DNA from: Mugil cephalus
Lineage: Eukaryota > Chordata > Actinopteri > Mugiliformes > Mugilidae
NCBI RefSeq assembly: GCF_022458985.1
Contig: NC_061781.1
Span: 8,955,501 to 9,019,500 of the forward strand
Direction: 5' to 3'
Length of the DNA: 64,000 nucleotides
Shown here: positions 61,800 to 64,000 of the stretch, piece by piece
Layout: every line of letters starts with the position of its first letter
Position numbering within the stretch: the stretch's first letter is position 1
Translations under genes and position numbers: made by a program
The notes under the pieces: model-generated
Databases searched by the model: none
What the model was told of the DNA's origin: nothing
The model's input: the letters and a program-made list of their open reading frames with translations, nothing else

Positions 61800-63520
61800 C
61801 AATGGCAGAGTGGCAGAAGGCATGCTCATTAGCAGTTTGGTGTCAGGCTCCCGCGGACTTCCACCAGCCCCTCTTCTCGTCCCGCTACTTCATTTTATAT
61901 TAAAAGAAAAAGGGACATATAATGGCTGTAACGAAAGGGAAAAAAAGGGAGCCTCCCTCTGAAGCAATGTGGGAAAAACAAGAAAAGACTGGTTGGAGAT
62001 GTATGAAAGATTACTCCATTTTTTAAGCGCGGCCCTTATTTTCTTACGGCGACAGAGCAACGTTAAAGTACACAAAGAAACTCCGGCCGCGCGTGCGGAG
62101 CTGAAATTTAGCGGAAGTTACAAAATGAAAGAAGCACCGCTGAGCTGAAAATTACACACACGACTACAAAAGTCGGCAGTGTCACAATTCAAACCAAGCA
62201 CCGAGCCCGACAATTACCGGTTTACACGCGAGTTTTAAAGTGTACAGAGGGAAGGAGGGAAAGCTGGCATTCAGTTGGAGGCTAATTGCATATGTCAAGG
62301 TGCACAGGTAGAGCAATCAGCCAAAGTAATATTTAATGAAACCGTGGAAAAGTTCACAAACATATAAAAGTGAAGTACATACAGCACATACCTCTGTGAG
62401 TAATCACTGATATCATCGGCTTCTATGTGTCATCTAAATAATAGCGGCTCTGACCTTTCTGCAGCACTGACCCCTTAATGGTAGCCCTCGCGTCACATTT
62501 GCAACTTTCAAGTGCAAAGTTTCTTGAGACGTTTTCCATAACTCTGCCATTTCGTAAATGTAACAGAGCTAAGCCCCTGCCTTTTACCTGTGAACGGGTT
62601 CAGGTTTAAAGCTCAGAGAAGCCGGCAGTCCATAATGTCTGCTGTGAACTGCGTCATTCCATGAGGCTTCTGCCACATTGCAGGATTTAGCAGATCCACT
62701 TCGCAGAACAAGGAGAAATAAATCATCCCTGAAGGTTTTTTTTTTTTTTGTCTTCATCTTATGGTAGTAGATATTTTCACAACGTAAACATCTGAAATAA
62801 AAGAGGAAGACAAACAGATCAGCTTGGCTCCGGAGACGCCAGCTCTGCATGGTGGCTCACATATTCGCATTCTTCCCGCTTCCCTCTTTGGGTGGAGGAT
62901 GAAAGCAGACTACATCAACGCGCTGGCATGGAGAGCTATTTCTCCTCACGTGGGTGCGGAATGTACAGTTCCTGCTAGGCAGCCGTTAGCTACGCTCTTT
63001 GTAACGCGTTCACGATGCACACACACAGGCGATGCAACTGCCAGCAATCAGTCCGTACGGCTCCTTGTTGTGGTTTTTTTGGAGCCCGGGCTTTAAATCT
63101 GCATTCACTGATTTTATTTGCCCGCTTCAGACATTTACGTCGTGAAAACGCGAACAAACGAAAGCCTTCAGGGATGATTTATTTCTCCTTGTTCTGCGCA
63201 GTGGATTCTGCTAATTTTGAGCGCTCACAATAAAAATCCCCTTCTCCTCACCGTGCATCGGTAAAGTAGAAATTGATAAGCCATTAACACAACATTGACA
63301 AATTATCACCTTTATAAAATGAATATGCCATGGTCAGTTGATAAATGTCAGTCCGATAATTGGTCTACCTTTAGCTCTGGAAATCTCTGGCTTTCTAGTT
63401 CGGTAAATGTTAACTCTGTCGACTGCTCGGCACAGAGAAGGTTTAATAAAGCTTCTCTTGCTGAAAAGAACTGCCGCGGCTGGGAAAAGTGAAAGGAGGG
63501 AGGGCGGGCTACATGGAACA
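61800..63520. other. thsd7b intron, no further exon recognised
   Basis: No further THSD7 exon was found on the minus strand up to the window edge. The stretch is repeat-poor and rather GC-balanced. A minus-strand frame at 62584-62690 ends in a good donor but lacks the Cys pattern of the family. Confidence 0.4.
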
Positions 63521-63529
63521 ATAATTGAA

Positions 63530-63960
63530 ACAAGATATCTGTGGCTGTGTTTCCATTACCCCTAGAAATGCGCGAAACCCAAATATCACAATAAAAAACG
63601 GGTGAAGGAAACACCCACATTTTGGAAAAAGGTCTCATATATCGTGAGGTAGAAGTCATTTGAAGTCTATCTTCTTCTCTCGCGTGACGACAGTTTGAGA
63701 GAATTGTGGGATATCGTGAGACTTTACGAGAGCTGCAGCTCACTTGCAAAAGCGTACTTTATCGAAATTTCAGAAATATCGCTTTTATTTAGCAAAAAAA
63801 TGTAACGGAAACGCAGCTGCTTTGTCACACGACGCGTTGTTGACAAATGTTGACCACGCCAGGCGTGAAACGGCTCTATGTGGAGCACTATACGCTATGT
63901 TCAGACAGAGCCGGGGAGGCCGGCCACCTCTGAAAAAGCCCAGACTGGCTCCAACTGGTT
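63530..63960. mobile_element. Probable MITE with gtgtttccattaccc end
   Basis: ctgtgtttccattaccccta at 63545 is followed by aaatgcgcgaaacc and aaggaaacaccc, the recurring wording of a non-autonomous fish element. The right end is not clear. Confidence 0.4.
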
Positions 63961-64000
63961 GAGCAGGCGACGCACAGGGGGATCTGAAGCCAGCAGTGCT

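Noticed and set aside
62584..62850. Possible extra thsd7b exon with donor near 62588
   Set aside because: The frame lacks the Cys and Trp spacing of thrombospondin type-1 modules and has no good acceptor. Left as intron.

Overview
The window is nuclear DNA of a bony fish, most likely a ray-finned teleost. The genes are split by GT-AG introns, there is a long uninterrupted (CA)n array, and the repeats are typical of teleosts: Tc1-like elements with direct repeats inside their inverted repeats, hAT-like and other short inverted-repeat elements, and LTR and LINE debris. Most of the 64 kb is intronic or intergenic. All recognised genes lie on the minus strand. The order thsd7b - hnmt - hnmt paralogue agrees with the THSD7B-HNMT-SPOPL neighbourhood known from other vertebrates.

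Right part (about 57.2-64 kb): the last five coding exons of a THSD7-family gene, probably thsd7b. They encode the end of a thrombospondin type-1 module, a short cysteine-rich segment, one membrane-spanning helix and the conserved short cytoplasmic tail. The rest of the gene lies beyond the right edge. Its 3' untranslated region probably runs to about 57.2 kb.

Middle (35.3-51 kb): two complete tandem histamine N-methyltransferase genes, each with six coding exons and identical intron phases. The upstream copy B (40428-49178, 297 codons) keeps the human residue numbering and the principal histamine contacts. The downstream copy A (35292-38092, 289 codons) is compact. It keeps the SAM-binding core but changes several substrate-pocket positions, including the residue equivalent to Asn283. 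About 110 bp past the copy A stop codon sits a 1606-bp Tc1-like transposon (33577-35182). It has a full 340-codon transposase with an intact DD34E triad, 204-bp terminal repeats that read as identical on both ends, and a TA target duplication. It looks very young and possibly active.

Left part (1-33 kb): no coding exon was recognised. A promoter-like block at 3.7-4.3 kb (NRF1-type motif, TATA-like box, splice donors) probably starts another minus-strand gene running off the left edge. SPOPL is the positional candidate, but none of its coding sequence is visible. The remainder is a gene desert with short inverted-repeat elements, simple repeats, CTCF-like motifs and homeobox-site-rich stretches that resemble conserved non-coding elements. 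Conservation itself cannot be judged from one sequence.
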